Assembly: GCF_001423965.1 (NCBI RefSeq)
Contig: NZ_LMPV01000001.1
Span: 199,908 to 263,907, forward strand
DNA: 64,000 bases
Direction: 5' to 3'
Origin: Exiguobacterium sp. Leaf196
GTDB lineage: Bacteria > Bacillota > Bacilli > Exiguobacteriales > Exiguobacteriaceae
Shown here: piece by piece, positions 27,126-36,225 of the stretch
Layout of the letters: each line of letters begins with the position of its first letter
Numbering within the stretch: position 1 is the first letter of the stretch
Translations under genes and position numbers: made by a program
The notes under the pieces: generated by a model
Seen by the model: the letters and a program-made list of their open reading frames with translations, nothing else
Told to the model about the DNA's origin: nothing
The model's database searches: none

Positions 27126-27956
27126 ATGAGTCACGTCGTGTTTGAGAACGTTTCAAAACGGTACATGCTCTATGAGCGTCCAATCGATAAATTAAAGGAA
27201 GTGCTCTTTGGAAAAGTGAGCGGAAAATCCTTTTATGCGCTCAAAAATGTCTCCTTCTCTGTTGAAGAGGGAGAAATCGTGGGTGTTGTAGGCATCAACG
27301 GTAGTGGGAAATCAACGTTATCCCATTTACTTGCTAACGTCACACCGCCTACGTATGGATGTGTCACGCTAGGAGGAAAATCAGCACTGATTGCCATCTC
27401 AAGTGGATTGAACAGTCAACTGACAGGTCGCGATAACATCGAGCTCAAAGGATTGATGATGGGACTGACCAAACGGCAAATCGAGGAGATCACACCGGAA
27501 ATTCTCGAATTCGCGGATATCGGAGAGTTCATCGATCAGCCAGTCAAAACCTATTCGAGTGGGATGCGGGCACGTCTCGGTTTTGCTATCTCGATCAATA
27601 TCAATCCGGATATCTTGATCATCGATGAAGCCTTATCTGTCGGCGATCAAACATTTACGGAGAAGTGTCTCGATAAGATGCGCGAATTCCGGGATCAAGG
27701 AAAAACGATTTTTTTCGTCAGCCATTCTTTGAATCAAGTCAAAAGCTTTTGTACGAAGATCCTTTGGCTGGAATACGGTGAAGTGCGTTTATTTGGTCCA
27801 ACGAATGAAACACTCGCGGAATACAATAAATATTTATATTGGTACAAACAGTTATCCAAAAAGCAAGCCACTCACTATGTTTCGAAAAAACGAACCGGTC
27901 GAATCGGTGACATTGAGCAACAGATGAGAGGCGAGACGATCGAACGATCGTCATGA
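27126..27956 (+). CDS. Polysaccharide ABC exporter ATPase (TagH-like)
   Basis: A 276-residue ABC ATPase partner of the preceding permease. Walker A GINGSGKST begins at residue 56, the signature YSSGM lies near 143 and Walker B ILIIDEALS near 161-169, followed by the switch His in FVSHS. The sequence resembles TagH, but the long C-terminal extension of Bacillus TagH is missing; only about 40 residues follow the nucleotide-binding domain. O-antigen exporters that recognise a terminal cap carry a C-terminal carbohydrate-binding domain; none is seen here, which limits the analogy. GGAGG precedes the ATG. Confidence 0.93.
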   Translation: MSHVVFENVSKRYMLYERPIDKLKEVLFGKVSGKSFYALKNVSFSVEEGEIVGVVGINGSGKSTLSHLLANVTPPTYGCVTLGGKSALIAISSGLNSQLTGRDNIELKGLMMGLTKRQIEEITPEILEFADIGEFIDQPVKTYSSGMRARLGFAISININPDILIIDEALSVGDQTFTEKCLDKMREFRDQGKTIFFVSHSLNQVKSFCTKILWLEYGEVRLFGPTNETLAEYNKYLYWYKQLSKKQATHYVSKKRTGRIGDIEQQMRGETIERSS

Positions 27957-27978
27957 AATGAGATAGGGGATGAAGTAG

Positions 27979-29079
27979 ATGAAACGTGTCATGCTCGTAT
28001 TCGGAACACGACCTGAGGCCATTAAGATGGCACCTGTCGTAAAAGCACTTGAAAACCGCCCAGACGTCGAACCGATTGTCGTCGTAACGGCGCAACACCG
28101 GGAAATGCTTGATCAGGTACTCGAATTGTTCCAGATCACTCCGGACCATGACTTGGATTTGATGCGTCCGCGTCAAACGTTAGAGGAGATGACGGCACGT
28201 ATTCTGAATGCGATGCGTCGTGTCCTCGAAAAGGAACAGCCGGATCTCGTTCTTGTCCATGGGGATACGACGACGACGTTCGCTGCTTCGTTAGCGGCAT
28301 TCTATCAACAGATTCCAGTCGGTCATGTCGAAGCAGGACTGCGGACATATGAAAAGTATGCACCGTTTCCGGAAGAGATGAATCGTCAATTGACAGGTGT
28401 GTTGGCGGATTATCATTTTGCTCCAACCGAACAAGCGGCGATGAATTTACGTGCTGAGAACAAACAGACACCAATCATCGTAACGGGTAATACGGTCATT
28501 GATGCACTTAAGACAACCGTTTCTGCTAGCTATACGCATCCTGTTCTGACACGACTTGAGAAGTCGGGGCGAAAACTCGTCTTGCTGACGGTTCATCGTC
28601 GTGAGAACCATTTACAACTGGCAACGATTTTTGAAGCGATTGAACAGTTGGCAAATGATCATCCGGAAATAGAAATCGTTTATCCAGTCCATCCGAATCC
28701 AGTCGTGCTAGAAGCAGCAGCTCGCCTAGAGCATCATCCACGGATTCAGTTGATTGAGCCGCTTGATGTCTTTGATTTCCACAACCTGGCAGCTCGTGCT
28801 TCCTTCATCCTGACAGATTCAGGCGGGATTCAAGAAGAAGCGCCTTCACTCGGTGTTCCCGTTCTTGTCTTACGGGAGACGACGGAACGACCTGAAGGCG
28901 TCGAAGCAGGAACCTTGAAACTGGTCGGTACGAATCCAGAGCATATCTATGCGATGAGCCATCAATTATTGACGGACGAAATCTTCTATCAATCGATGGC
29001 GCAAGCCGCGAATCCGTATGGCGATGGACAGGCAGCAGAACGAATCGTCGATGCGATCATGAGTGAGGTACCGGTATGA
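27979..29079 (+). CDS. wecB: UDP-N-acetylglucosamine 2-epimerase
   Basis: WecB (MnaA) interconverts UDP-GlcNAc and UDP-ManNAc. The 366-residue protein starts VMLVFGTRPEAIKMAPVVKAL and carries LVHGDTTTTFAASLAAFY, HVEAGLRT, FPEEMNRQL, VTGNTVIDAL, LTVHRRENH and TDSGGIQEEAPSLGVPVLVLRETTERPEG, all hallmarks of hydrolysis-free epimerases. It lies 22 bases after the ATPase gene and overlaps the next gene by 4 bases. Together with WecC it supplies UDP-ManNAcA, pointing to an acidic, teichuronic-type polymer; UDP-ManNAc for wall teichoic acid linkage units is another possible use. Confidence 0.96.
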   Translation: MKRVMLVFGTRPEAIKMAPVVKALENRPDVEPIVVVTAQHREMLDQVLELFQITPDHDLDLMRPRQTLEEMTARILNAMRRVLEKEQPDLVLVHGDTTTTFAASLAAFYQQIPVGHVEAGLRTYEKYAPFPEEMNRQLTGVLADYHFAPTEQAAMNLRAENKQTPIIVTGNTVIDALKTTVSASYTHPVLTRLEKSGRKLVLLTVHRRENHLQLATIFEAIEQLANDHPEIEIVYPVHPNPVVLEAAARLEHHPRIQLIEPLDVFDFHNLAARASFILTDSGGIQEEAPSLGVPVLVLRETTERPEGVEAGTLKLVGTNPEHIYAMSHQLLTDEIFYQSMAQAANPYGDGQAAERIVDAIMSEVPV

Positions 29080-29561
29080 ATAAGGAGCTGACCGTCGCGA
29101 GCTATCAGTTTTTTCCGTTCGGTACTCAGGAAAAGATTTTGCTCGAAGATGCAGCGCCGGGGGTGTGTTTTGATTTTCAGGATGCGATAGCGACTGACAA
29201 ACTGTATCTGCAACTGTTCGATCAAGGCTTTCAACATCCGCCTTCAAAACTGTATCGAAAAGATGCTGAACTGATAGGTGACATCATTCAGGTAACGTGC
29301 CGTTTTGAAGTGGCGGAACCATGTCTCGTTCAAGTATTCAAGATGCAGTATGGGCAAAAGAAGCGGATGGTCTCTGAGACGGAGCATCTGACGTTGACGA
29401 ATGAGACGATCGTCCAGTTCGAGATGGAGCGTGTGCCAGGAGCGGTTTATTTCAAAATGGCCTGGAAGTTTTTAAACGAAGGGAGCTTCCGGGTCCATCT
29501 CCGCGAACTCGCCATCGCGCAATACGTCAAGGCAGAGGAGGAAGCAACCTATGCTGTTTAG
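29076..29561 (+). CDS. Unknown 161-residue protein in acylation module
   Basis: I do not recognise this protein. It has no signal peptide or membrane helix and appears mostly beta-stranded, with alternating hydrophobic residues (QVTCRFEVAEPCLVQVFKM, then TIVQFEMERVPGAVYFKMAW), so a beta-sandwich is likely. It overlaps wecB by 4 bases and the MBOAT acyltransferase gene by 11 bases, and so is translationally tied to both. Its place suggests an accessory role in sugar acylation or polymer assembly, as a cytoplasmic carbohydrate-binding-type domain, but that is inference. Codon use looks like its neighbours', arguing for a real gene. Confidence 0.75.
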   Translation: MNKELTVASYQFFPFGTQEKILLEDAAPGVCFDFQDAIATDKLYLQLFDQGFQHPPSKLYRKDAELIGDIIQVTCRFEVAEPCLVQVFKMQYGQKKRMVSETEHLTLTNETIVQFEMERVPGAVYFKMAWKFLNEGSFRVHLRELAIAQYVKAEEEATYAV

Positions 29562-30939
29562 TTCGACGATTTTTTTATTTTTGTTCTTGCCGACAGTACT
29601 GCTCGTGTACTACGTGTTGCCTCGGACATTCCGTAACGGCTGGCTGTTAGTTGCCAGCCTGTTCTTTTATGCATTCGGAGAACCACGCTTTGCCTTACTG
29701 ATGCTACTCAGCGTCACGATCAATTACTTCTTTGCCTTATTCGTTAATTTCTACCGGCAACGTGTCGGAGTGAAGTGGATCATGTTCAGCATGATCGTCG
29801 TCAACCTTGGATTGCTCGGTTGGTTTAAGTACAGCGGATTTTTCGTCCGCTCCGTCAACGAATCGTTTGGTCTGAGTTGGTTCATTCCAGAAGTCGTCTT
29901 ACCGCTTGGAATTTCCTTTTATACATTCCATGCGATGAGTTACGTCATCGACATTTATAAAGGGAAGGAAGCGGTGCAAAAGAATCCACTCGACCTCGCC
30001 CTTTATATCGCGTTTTTCCCGCAACTCGTCGCGGGGCCAATTGTCCGCTACAACACGATTGCGAGTCAGATCGAGTGTCGTCAAGAGACGGTATCTGATT
30101 TTGCACGTGGTGTTCGCCGCTTTACGATTGGTCTATCAAAAAAATTGATTCTTGCGAACGGATGTGGTCAGGTCGCAGACGCTGTTTTTAATATGAAAGA
30201 CCTTTCGATGGGGCTAGCATGGATTGGAATCATCGCTTATGCCTTACAGATCTATTTTGATTTTTCGGGCTATAGCGATATGGCGATTGGTTTAGCACTG
30301 ATGTTCGGATTTCATTTCTTGGAGAACTTCAACTACCCATATATTTCAAAATCCGTGTCAGAATTTTGGCGTCGATGGCATATTTCGCTCGGCTCTTGGT
30401 TCCGCGACTATGTTTATATTCCGTTAGGGGGAAACCGTGTATCGCCGTGGCGGCAGTATCGAAATCTGGCGATCGTCTGGATGTTGACGGGCCTTTGGCA
30501 CGGTGCGAGTTGGACATTCGTCGCGTGGGGCGCATATTACGGAGTTTGGATCATGCTCGAGAAGGCATTTCTCGGGAGATGGCTCGAGCGTATGCCTGTC
30601 GTCTCGACAGTCTGGACGCTCATCCTCGTGCTCGTCGGTTGGGTCTTTTTCCGCTCAGAGACGTTTCCAGAAGCCGTTATGTATATTCAAGCAATGTTCG
30701 TACCGGATGTGCTATGGGATGAACGGGCGAGTTACCAACTCGTTCAGAACGGAGTCCTACTACTTGTCGCGTGTATCGCTGCGACACCGATTCCGAAGTA
30801 TCTCGGAGAACGTGTCGTCGTCTCTCTCGGGAAGATCGGAACAACGATGCAGTATGGGTACGCCATGTTGATGTTGTTCCTTGCGACATCGGCACTCGTT
30901 GCGAGCACGTTTAATCCGTTCATCTATTTCCGGTTCTAA
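29551..30939 (+). CDS. MBOAT O-acyltransferase (AlgI/DltB-like)
   Basis: A 462-residue polytopic membrane-bound O-acyltransferase of the AlgI/PatA/DltB group, with about eleven hydrophobic segments. The family motif RRWHISLGSWFRDYVYIPLGGNR and the putative active-site His317 in MLTGLWHGASW are present. Such proteins pass acetyl groups from the cytoplasm to extracellular polymers, usually with a partner that has an SGNH- or DHHW-type outer domain; exactly such a partner is the next gene, 15 bases on. The acyl group is most likely acetyl, but D-alanine is not formally excluded; no DltA or DltC is nearby. Confidence 0.92.
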   Translation: MLFSSTIFLFLFLPTVLLVYYVLPRTFRNGWLLVASLFFYAFGEPRFALLMLLSVTINYFFALFVNFYRQRVGVKWIMFSMIVVNLGLLGWFKYSGFFVRSVNESFGLSWFIPEVVLPLGISFYTFHAMSYVIDIYKGKEAVQKNPLDLALYIAFFPQLVAGPIVRYNTIASQIECRQETVSDFARGVRRFTIGLSKKLILANGCGQVADAVFNMKDLSMGLAWIGIIAYALQIYFDFSGYSDMAIGLALMFGFHFLENFNYPYISKSVSEFWRRWHISLGSWFRDYVYIPLGGNRVSPWRQYRNLAIVWMLTGLWHGASWTFVAWGAYYGVWIMLEKAFLGRWLERMPVVSTVWTLILVLVGWVFFRSETFPEAVMYIQAMFVPDVLWDERASYQLVQNGVLLLVACIAATPIPKYLGERVVVSLGKIGTTMQYGYAMLMLFLATSALVASTFNPFIYFRF

Positions 30940-30954
30940 AAAGGAGGACTATCC

Positions 30955-32127
30955 ATGGAGCAGCCATTGATGAAAACGCAACAGGAGACGAATCAGACAC
31001 CTTCTTTCGAGCGAATCATGATGTGGGTGACGACTGTCAGTTTTATTCTCGTCTTACTGACGATCGGACTCGGAACGCTTGTCCGGGAAGACCGTGTCCG
31101 GTCCCAGCTGGAAAATCGTACACTTGCCCAGTCCGTTGAGCCCACCGTCGAGGGAATCGCGACAGGCAAGGATATGCTCAAAATGGAGACCTATTTCACG
31201 GATCAATTACTGTTGCGAGGAACGTTCGTCGAGATACAGGCGCTTTTATCAAAAGATGTCTTTCGACAGCCGTTTCGTAATGGCATTTATACGGCAAAAA
31301 ACGATTATATGATTGAACCGAGTGCATCAGGAAACGTAAAAATTCCGCAAGCATTCAAACAATTCGTTGGAGAAGTCGATCGTCCGGTCTATATGGCGTT
31401 AGCACCGTCTAAAACCGTCATCGCAGAACGGGACAAACTAATTCCGTCTTATGTCGCTTCCAATGCAAACGAGCGCTATGAAAAAATGGTACGAGACTTT
31501 CAAGCGGCGGGGATGACCAATCTTTCTTTGCAAGGATTGAAGTTAAGTGGCTACTTCAAGACAGATCATCACTGGAACATCGACGGTGCAACAGAAGCTT
31601 ACCAAGTCATCACGAAAAGAATGGGACTGTCAAAGACGTTACCTGAGACGAAGTGGCGGAAGGAAGATCAACACGCCTACTATGGATCATTAGCACGAAA
31701 AACGACGCTCTCCTATGCGGCGTCCGGTGACCGTCTAGATTACTACGCCCCTGCGTTCTTCAACGGTATCGATGTTTGTTATGAAGGGAAATGTGGACGT
31801 CCTGTCATTGATGAATCATTCGTCAAACAAGAAGGTGATTATGTCGATCGATATGAAGTATTTCTTCGCGGAAACCACGACATCATGTCAATGAAGTCAG
31901 CGGCGAATCGAAATCGCCCGACTATTTTGGTTTTAAAGGATTCGTTTGCAAATCCTGTGTTACCATTGCTTGCGAAAAGTGCCAACTTAGAAGTCGTGGA
32001 TATTCGATACGTTCCAAAATCATTTGATGTTTCCCGATTTGCCAAACAAAAGCAGATCGATTCGGTGCTGTTTCTGCACAACTCGAACATTGCCGGTTTG
32101 ATGAAGACGTACGAGGACAAATTGTGA
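30955..32127 (+). CDS. DHHW-family membrane-anchored acylation partner
   Basis: A 390-residue protein with one N-terminal membrane anchor (about 22-42) and a large outer domain of the DHHW/AlgX-AlgJ SGNH-like family. The catalytic-type motif DHHWN is at residues 204-208, and VLKDSFANP supplies the serine-containing GDSL-like block. In alginate and related systems this kind of protein completes MBOAT-driven O-acetylation. AAAAGGAGGA lies before the ATG, 15 bases after the MBOAT gene. It contains a pair of cysteines (DVCYEGKCGRP) that could form a disulfide outside the cell. Confidence 0.88.
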   Translation: MEQPLMKTQQETNQTPSFERIMMWVTTVSFILVLLTIGLGTLVREDRVRSQLENRTLAQSVEPTVEGIATGKDMLKMETYFTDQLLLRGTFVEIQALLSKDVFRQPFRNGIYTAKNDYMIEPSASGNVKIPQAFKQFVGEVDRPVYMALAPSKTVIAERDKLIPSYVASNANERYEKMVRDFQAAGMTNLSLQGLKLSGYFKTDHHWNIDGATEAYQVITKRMGLSKTLPETKWRKEDQHAYYGSLARKTTLSYAASGDRLDYYAPAFFNGIDVCYEGKCGRPVIDESFVKQEGDYVDRYEVFLRGNHDIMSMKSAANRNRPTILVLKDSFANPVLPLLAKSANLEVVDIRYVPKSFDVSRFAKQKQIDSVLFLHNSNIAGLMKTYEDKL

Positions 32128-32140
32128 AGGAGAACAGAGT

Positions 32141-33067
32141 ATGAAATCACGCATCGATAAACGAAGACCTCCGATCCTCTGTCGCGTCATCAGTGCGCTT
32201 CTGCTCGTGATCGTCTTGATTGCTAGCGCTTCGACGGGACTGGCATTTTTAAAAATCCAACAGACGGCGCATTCCTTTTTACAACCGTTGGGTGGGGAAA
32301 AAGCAAAGCCACTCGCATCGATGAAGCCAGTCAATGTCCTCTTGATTGGCGTCGACGAGCGAAAGAATGATAAGGGACGGGCAGATGCCATCATGTTGCT
32401 CTCGTTTAATCCGAAAACGAAGCAAGCGACTTCGTTGTCCATTCCACGCGACATGCAAGTTACGATACCGACAGGTGAGAAGACGAAAATCAATCATACG
32501 TATGCCTATGGTGGTGTGAAGGAGACGGTCGAGACGGTGGAACAAACGTTTGATGTCGATATCCCATATTACGCTAAGATCAATATGGATGGGTTGATTG
32601 AATTGGTTGATGCTGTTGGCGGTGTCACAGTGGATAATCCATCCGCCTTCAGCTGGAACGACCGTCGTTTACAAAAGGAGTATAAAAAAGGAAAGATTCA
32701 TTTAACTGGTCTAGAAGCAAGTGGTTACGCACGTATGCGAAAACAAGATCCACTCGGCGATATGGGCAGACAGATTCGGCAACGTCAAGTTTTAGAAGCC
32801 GTCGGTGCTAAACTGGCTGGACCTCGTTTACTGACCAAGATGGAAGAAATCACGAATGTCATGAAGCATAATTTCGCGACGAACATCGGTTTTGACGTGG
32901 CGGCACAACTTGCTCAAGAAAATCAGCCGGGATTCAAACAGCTGAAACCATTAAAGCTAGACGGAGAAGGCTATATCGCAAACGATGGGGTATGGTACTT
33001 CTTTGCATCGGATGAATCCATGAGACAAACGAAAGCCAAGATTCATGCCATCCTCGCGTCTTCTTAA
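32141..33067 (+). CDS. LCP-family wall polymer ligase (LytR-CpsA-Psr)
   Basis: A 308-residue protein with a basic N-terminus, one membrane helix (about 12-35) and an outer LCP domain: NVLLIGVDERKNDKGRADAIMLLSFNP, LSIPRDMQVTIP, INHTYAYGG and QIRQRQVLEAV. LCP enzymes transfer polymers from undecaprenyl diphosphate to peptidoglycan; the conserved Arg and Asp residues that bind the pyrophosphate are visible. It is the last gene of the glycopolymer unit, 13 bases after the DHHW gene, and would attach this polymer to the wall. A strong terminator follows. Confidence 0.94.
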   Translation: MKSRIDKRRPPILCRVISALLLVIVLIASASTGLAFLKIQQTAHSFLQPLGGEKAKPLASMKPVNVLLIGVDERKNDKGRADAIMLLSFNPKTKQATSLSIPRDMQVTIPTGEKTKINHTYAYGGVKETVETVEQTFDVDIPYYAKINMDGLIELVDAVGGVTVDNPSAFSWNDRRLQKEYKKGKIHLTGLEASGYARMRKQDPLGDMGRQIRQRQVLEAVGAKLAGPRLLTKMEEITNVMKHNFATNIGFDVAAQLAQENQPGFKQLKPLKLDGEGYIANDGVWYFFASDESMRQTKAKIHAILASS

Positions 33068-33078
33068 ACCCGGTAAAA

Positions 33079-33112
33079 AGGACTGTCTACCACACGGACG
33101 GTTCTTTTTTTG
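33079..33112 (+). terminator. Terminator ending the glycopolymer cluster
   Basis: AAGGACTGTC pairs with GACGGTTCTT (two G-U pairs) and is followed by seven T. Confidence 0.85.
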
Positions 33113-33181
33113 TTGTTTTCCATCCAACCGAATCACTTTGGTTCAAAAGTCTTATTTTCTGTTCGAATCATCAAATAGGCT

Positions 33182-33210
33182 TTGACAGGACTTGTAAACG
33201 GATGCAAAAT
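33182..33210 (+). promoter_or_regulatory. Likely SigA promoter of the pullulanase gene
   Basis: TTGACA, a 17-base spacer, then CAAAAT as a weak -10. It ends where the cre box begins, 36 bases before the start codon. Confidence 0.55.
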
Positions 33211-33223
33211 GAAAACGATTACA
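33210..33223 (+). promoter_or_regulatory. CcpA cre box before the pullulanase gene
   Basis: TGAAAACGATTACA fits the cre pattern TGWAANCGNTNWCA at every defined position. It lies at or just after the transcription start, where CcpA binding represses transcription in the presence of glucose. Confidence 0.8.
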
Positions 33224-33245
33224 TAACAAAGGAGATGGCTATCGT

Positions 33246-36158
33246 ATGAAACGCATAAGATCCGTTTGTATCGTTGCGCTAACGTTTGCACTAATATTTA
33301 GTGGACTGTCTTTATCCGGTCAAGCACTGGAAAAAGGAAAGTCTACATTGGTCATCATTCACTACAAGGAAGACCCGAATGCCACGAAGGATTGGAACCT
33401 GTGGTTATGGACAAATGGTCCGGATTATTTTCCGAATAAAGCACATGCCTTTAATGGTGAAGATGCTTACGGAAAAATCGCAGCCTATGAATTTCCAGTC
33501 GATCAGCCGGAAAAAGTCGGCTTCATCGTGCGAGATGATAACTGGAACAAGGATGGGGGATCTGAGAACGATCGTTTCATCACGAAAGATATGATTAAAA
33601 ACGGAGTTGCTGAAATCTGGATCGAGTCGGGAAGCAAGGATATCTCGACGGTCAATCCGACTAATGAAGCAGACGTCGAAAAAATCGACACGAATATCCA
33701 CTATTATCGGTATGACAATGATTATGATAAATACGGCGTCTGGTCTTGGCCGGAAGCGCAAGATGGCAAACGATTCGAATTCGATCAGCAGGATGAGTTC
33801 GGTGCCATTGCCAAAGTAACGCTTGATAACCCAACGAAAGCACGTCTTGCAGGCGTCATTCCTCATCTTGAGGGCTGGTCGGAAAAAGACGGAGCCGATC
33901 GTTTCTTTTATGCAGGTGCGAAGGACATCTGGTTGATCGAAGGGGACCAGACAGTGTACTACAGCAAACCGGAAATTGATCGGACGCCAAAAATCACGAG
34001 CTTTTTGGCTGATGACTTCCGGACGATGACGCTTAAAACGAATACACCGATGACGGCAGAAGACTTAAAGGCATTTACGTTCGAAGGTGTGACGAATCCA
34101 GTCGTATCAGCGATCGATGCCAAGACGGCGAAAGTCGAAGTCGCTTCTGATATCGATTTAGCAAAAGTCGTCCGCGTGACGCATCCTGTTTTTGGAGAAG
34201 CAGTTCTTGAAGCAGGGAAGGTACTGCGTTCGAAAGCATTCGATCAAAAGTATGCCTATGGTGGTAAGCTCGGCGTCGACTATCAGAAATCGAAGACGAC
34301 ATTCAAGGTCTGGGCGCCGACAGCGCAAGCCGTTGAACTCGAGTTATATCGTTTACCGAAACAACAAGCAGCTACGACAAAAGATATCACGCGTGAAATC
34401 CAGATGAAACGGACGGATCGTGGTGTCTATCAAGTGACGGTCAAGGGTGATCTTGACGGTGTCGGTTACACATATGAAGTCAAACACGCAAAAGAATCGA
34501 CGCGTGCCGTTGATCCGTATGCGACAGCGGTCGCTGTTAACGGAGACCAAGGTGTCGTCGTTGATTTACGCGAGACGGATCCAAAACGTTGGACGAATGG
34601 GAAAATGCCACTTCGTCACGCAACAGACGCGATCATTTATGAATCACATGTCCGTGATCTATCGATGTTTGATGTGACGAATTCAGGTTACGATTCAGGT
34701 ATCAAACAAAAAGGAAAATATCTTGGTGTCATCGAGCCAGGTACACGTTTAACGAAGGATGGAAAAAAAACGAAGACAAAGACGGGACTCGATCACTTAA
34801 AGGAACTTGGTATCACGCATGTCCAGTTCATTCCTGTTTATGATTTCAATACAGCGTCCGTCGATGAGACGAATCCGCTTAAATCATACAACTGGGGTTA
34901 TGATCCGAAGAACTACAATGCACCAGAAGGATCGTATGCGACAAATCCATATGATCCAAAAGTCCGGATCACGGAAATGAAACAGATGATCCAAGGACTC
35001 CATGACAATGGTCTACGTGCCGTCATGGACGTCGTCTATAACCACATGTTTGACGCCAAAGCATCAAATCTTGATAAGATCGTACCGGGTTACTACTACC
35101 GCTATACAGAAGGCGGCGATTTAGCGAACGGTACAGGTGTCGGGAATGATACAGCCTCTGAACGTCAAATGATGCATAAACTAATCGTTGATTCTGTCTC
35201 GTACTGGGCAAAGGAATACCACTGGGATGGCTTCCGCTTCGACTTGATGGGCATTCACGACGTCAAGACGATGAACGCTGTCAAACAGGCGACGAAGCGA
35301 ATTGATCCGTCGATTCTAGTGTTCGGAGAAGGGTGGAGCCTCGGAACTCCTCTTCCAGATTCAGAGAAAGCAAACCAAACGAACACAAAACAAATGCCGG
35401 GAATCGGACATTTCAATGACAACCTGCGTGATGCGCTCAAAGGTAGTGTCTTCGAAGACACGGATGCTGGATTCATCAACGGGAAAGCGGGTCTTGAGAC
35501 ACGTATCAAACGTGGTATCGTCGGCGAGATTGCTTACGATAAAGACATTCAAGGATTTACGCAAGAACCAGATCAAGCGATCACGTACGTTGAAGCACAT
35601 GATAACCATACCCTCTGGGATAAGTTGAACCTGACGAATCCACAAGACAATGACGCAACGAAGACGAAGATGCACCGTCTAGCTTCAAGTATTTTGCTGA
35701 CGTCACAAGGAACGACGTTCATCCATGCAGGTCAGGACTTCATGCGGACAAAAGGTGGCGATCATAACTCATATAAATCACCGGACTCTGTCAACCAGCT
35801 CGATTGGAAACGGAAGATGGATCGTCAACAAGACGTCGATTATATGACAGGATTAATCGAATTACGCAAGAAGAACCCTGCACTTCACTTAGCAACAGCG
35901 AAAGATATCCGTCGTTACTTGACGTTTGAAGCAGCACCGGCACAAGTCATTGCGTATCGACTAGATGACGACGCTCCACAACAGAAGAACGATTTATATG
36001 TCATTCACAATGCAAATCGAACAGTAGTTGACATGAAGCTACCGAAAGGGAAATGGAAGCTTCTCGTAGATGGTAAACAAGCAGGAACAAAAACGATCCG
36101 CACTGTTTCAGGTACGGTTCGTGTTGAGGGACTCAGCTCGTTCGTCTTAGCAAAATAA
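33246..36158 (+). CDS. pulA: Secreted type I pullulanase
   Basis: A 970-residue exported starch-debranching enzyme that cuts alpha-1,6 bonds of pullulan, glycogen and amylopectin. Signal peptide (about 1-27); two CBM41-type starch-binding modules (about 33-135, HYKEDPNATKDWNLWLW, and about 148-245, HYYRYDNDYDKYGVWSW); a linker; CBM48 (about 340-430, TTFKVWAPTAQAVELELY); then the GH13 barrel with the type I motif YNWGYDPKNYNAPEG. Catalytic residues are Asp666 (GFRFDLMG), Glu695 (FGEGW) and Asp786 (EAHDNH). No sortase motif is seen, so it is probably released. Transcribed alone under a perfect cre box. Confidence 0.96.
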   Translation: MKRIRSVCIVALTFALIFSGLSLSGQALEKGKSTLVIIHYKEDPNATKDWNLWLWTNGPDYFPNKAHAFNGEDAYGKIAAYEFPVDQPEKVGFIVRDDNWNKDGGSENDRFITKDMIKNGVAEIWIESGSKDISTVNPTNEADVEKIDTNIHYYRYDNDYDKYGVWSWPEAQDGKRFEFDQQDEFGAIAKVTLDNPTKARLAGVIPHLEGWSEKDGADRFFYAGAKDIWLIEGDQTVYYSKPEIDRTPKITSFLADDFRTMTLKTNTPMTAEDLKAFTFEGVTNPVVSAIDAKTAKVEVASDIDLAKVVRVTHPVFGEAVLEAGKVLRSKAFDQKYAYGGKLGVDYQKSKTTFKVWAPTAQAVELELYRLPKQQAATTKDITREIQMKRTDRGVYQVTVKGDLDGVGYTYEVKHAKESTRAVDPYATAVAVNGDQGVVVDLRETDPKRWTNGKMPLRHATDAIIYESHVRDLSMFDVTNSGYDSGIKQKGKYLGVIEPGTRLTKDGKKTKTKTGLDHLKELGITHVQFIPVYDFNTASVDETNPLKSYNWGYDPKNYNAPEGSYATNPYDPKVRITEMKQMIQGLHDNGLRAVMDVVYNHMFDAKASNLDKIVPGYYYRYTEGGDLANGTGVGNDTASERQMMHKLIVDSVSYWAKEYHWDGFRFDLMGIHDVKTMNAVKQATKRIDPSILVFGEGWSLGTPLPDSEKANQTNTKQMPGIGHFNDNLRDALKGSVFEDTDAGFINGKAGLETRIKRGIVGEIAYDKDIQGFTQEPDQAITYVEAHDNHTLWDKLNLTNPQDNDATKTKMHRLASSILLTSQGTTFIHAGQDFMRTKGGDHNSYKSPDSVNQLDWKRKMDRQQDVDYMTGLIELRKKNPALHLATAKDIRRYLTFEAAPAQVIAYRLDDDAPQQKNDLYVIHNANRTVVDMKLPKGKWKLLVDGKQAGTKTIRTVSGTVRVEGLSSFVLAK

Positions 36159-36171
36159 TCAAACAAACGAC

Positions 36172-36204
36172 AAAGGACGTTCCGCAAACTGCGGAACGTC
36201 CTTT
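36172..36204. terminator. Bidirectional terminator between pulA and the symporter gene
   Basis: AAAGGACGTTCCGC pairs perfectly with GCGGAACGTCCTTT around a 5-base loop, with A and T flanks serving both convergent genes. Confidence 0.93.
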
Positions 36205-36225
36205 CTTGGAGTAAGAGACATACGA

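Noticed and set aside
30366-30871. Alternative plus-strand frames of over 100 codons inside the MBOAT gene
   Set aside because: Shadow frames within a clear membrane acyltransferase gene; Arg/Ser-rich without domains.
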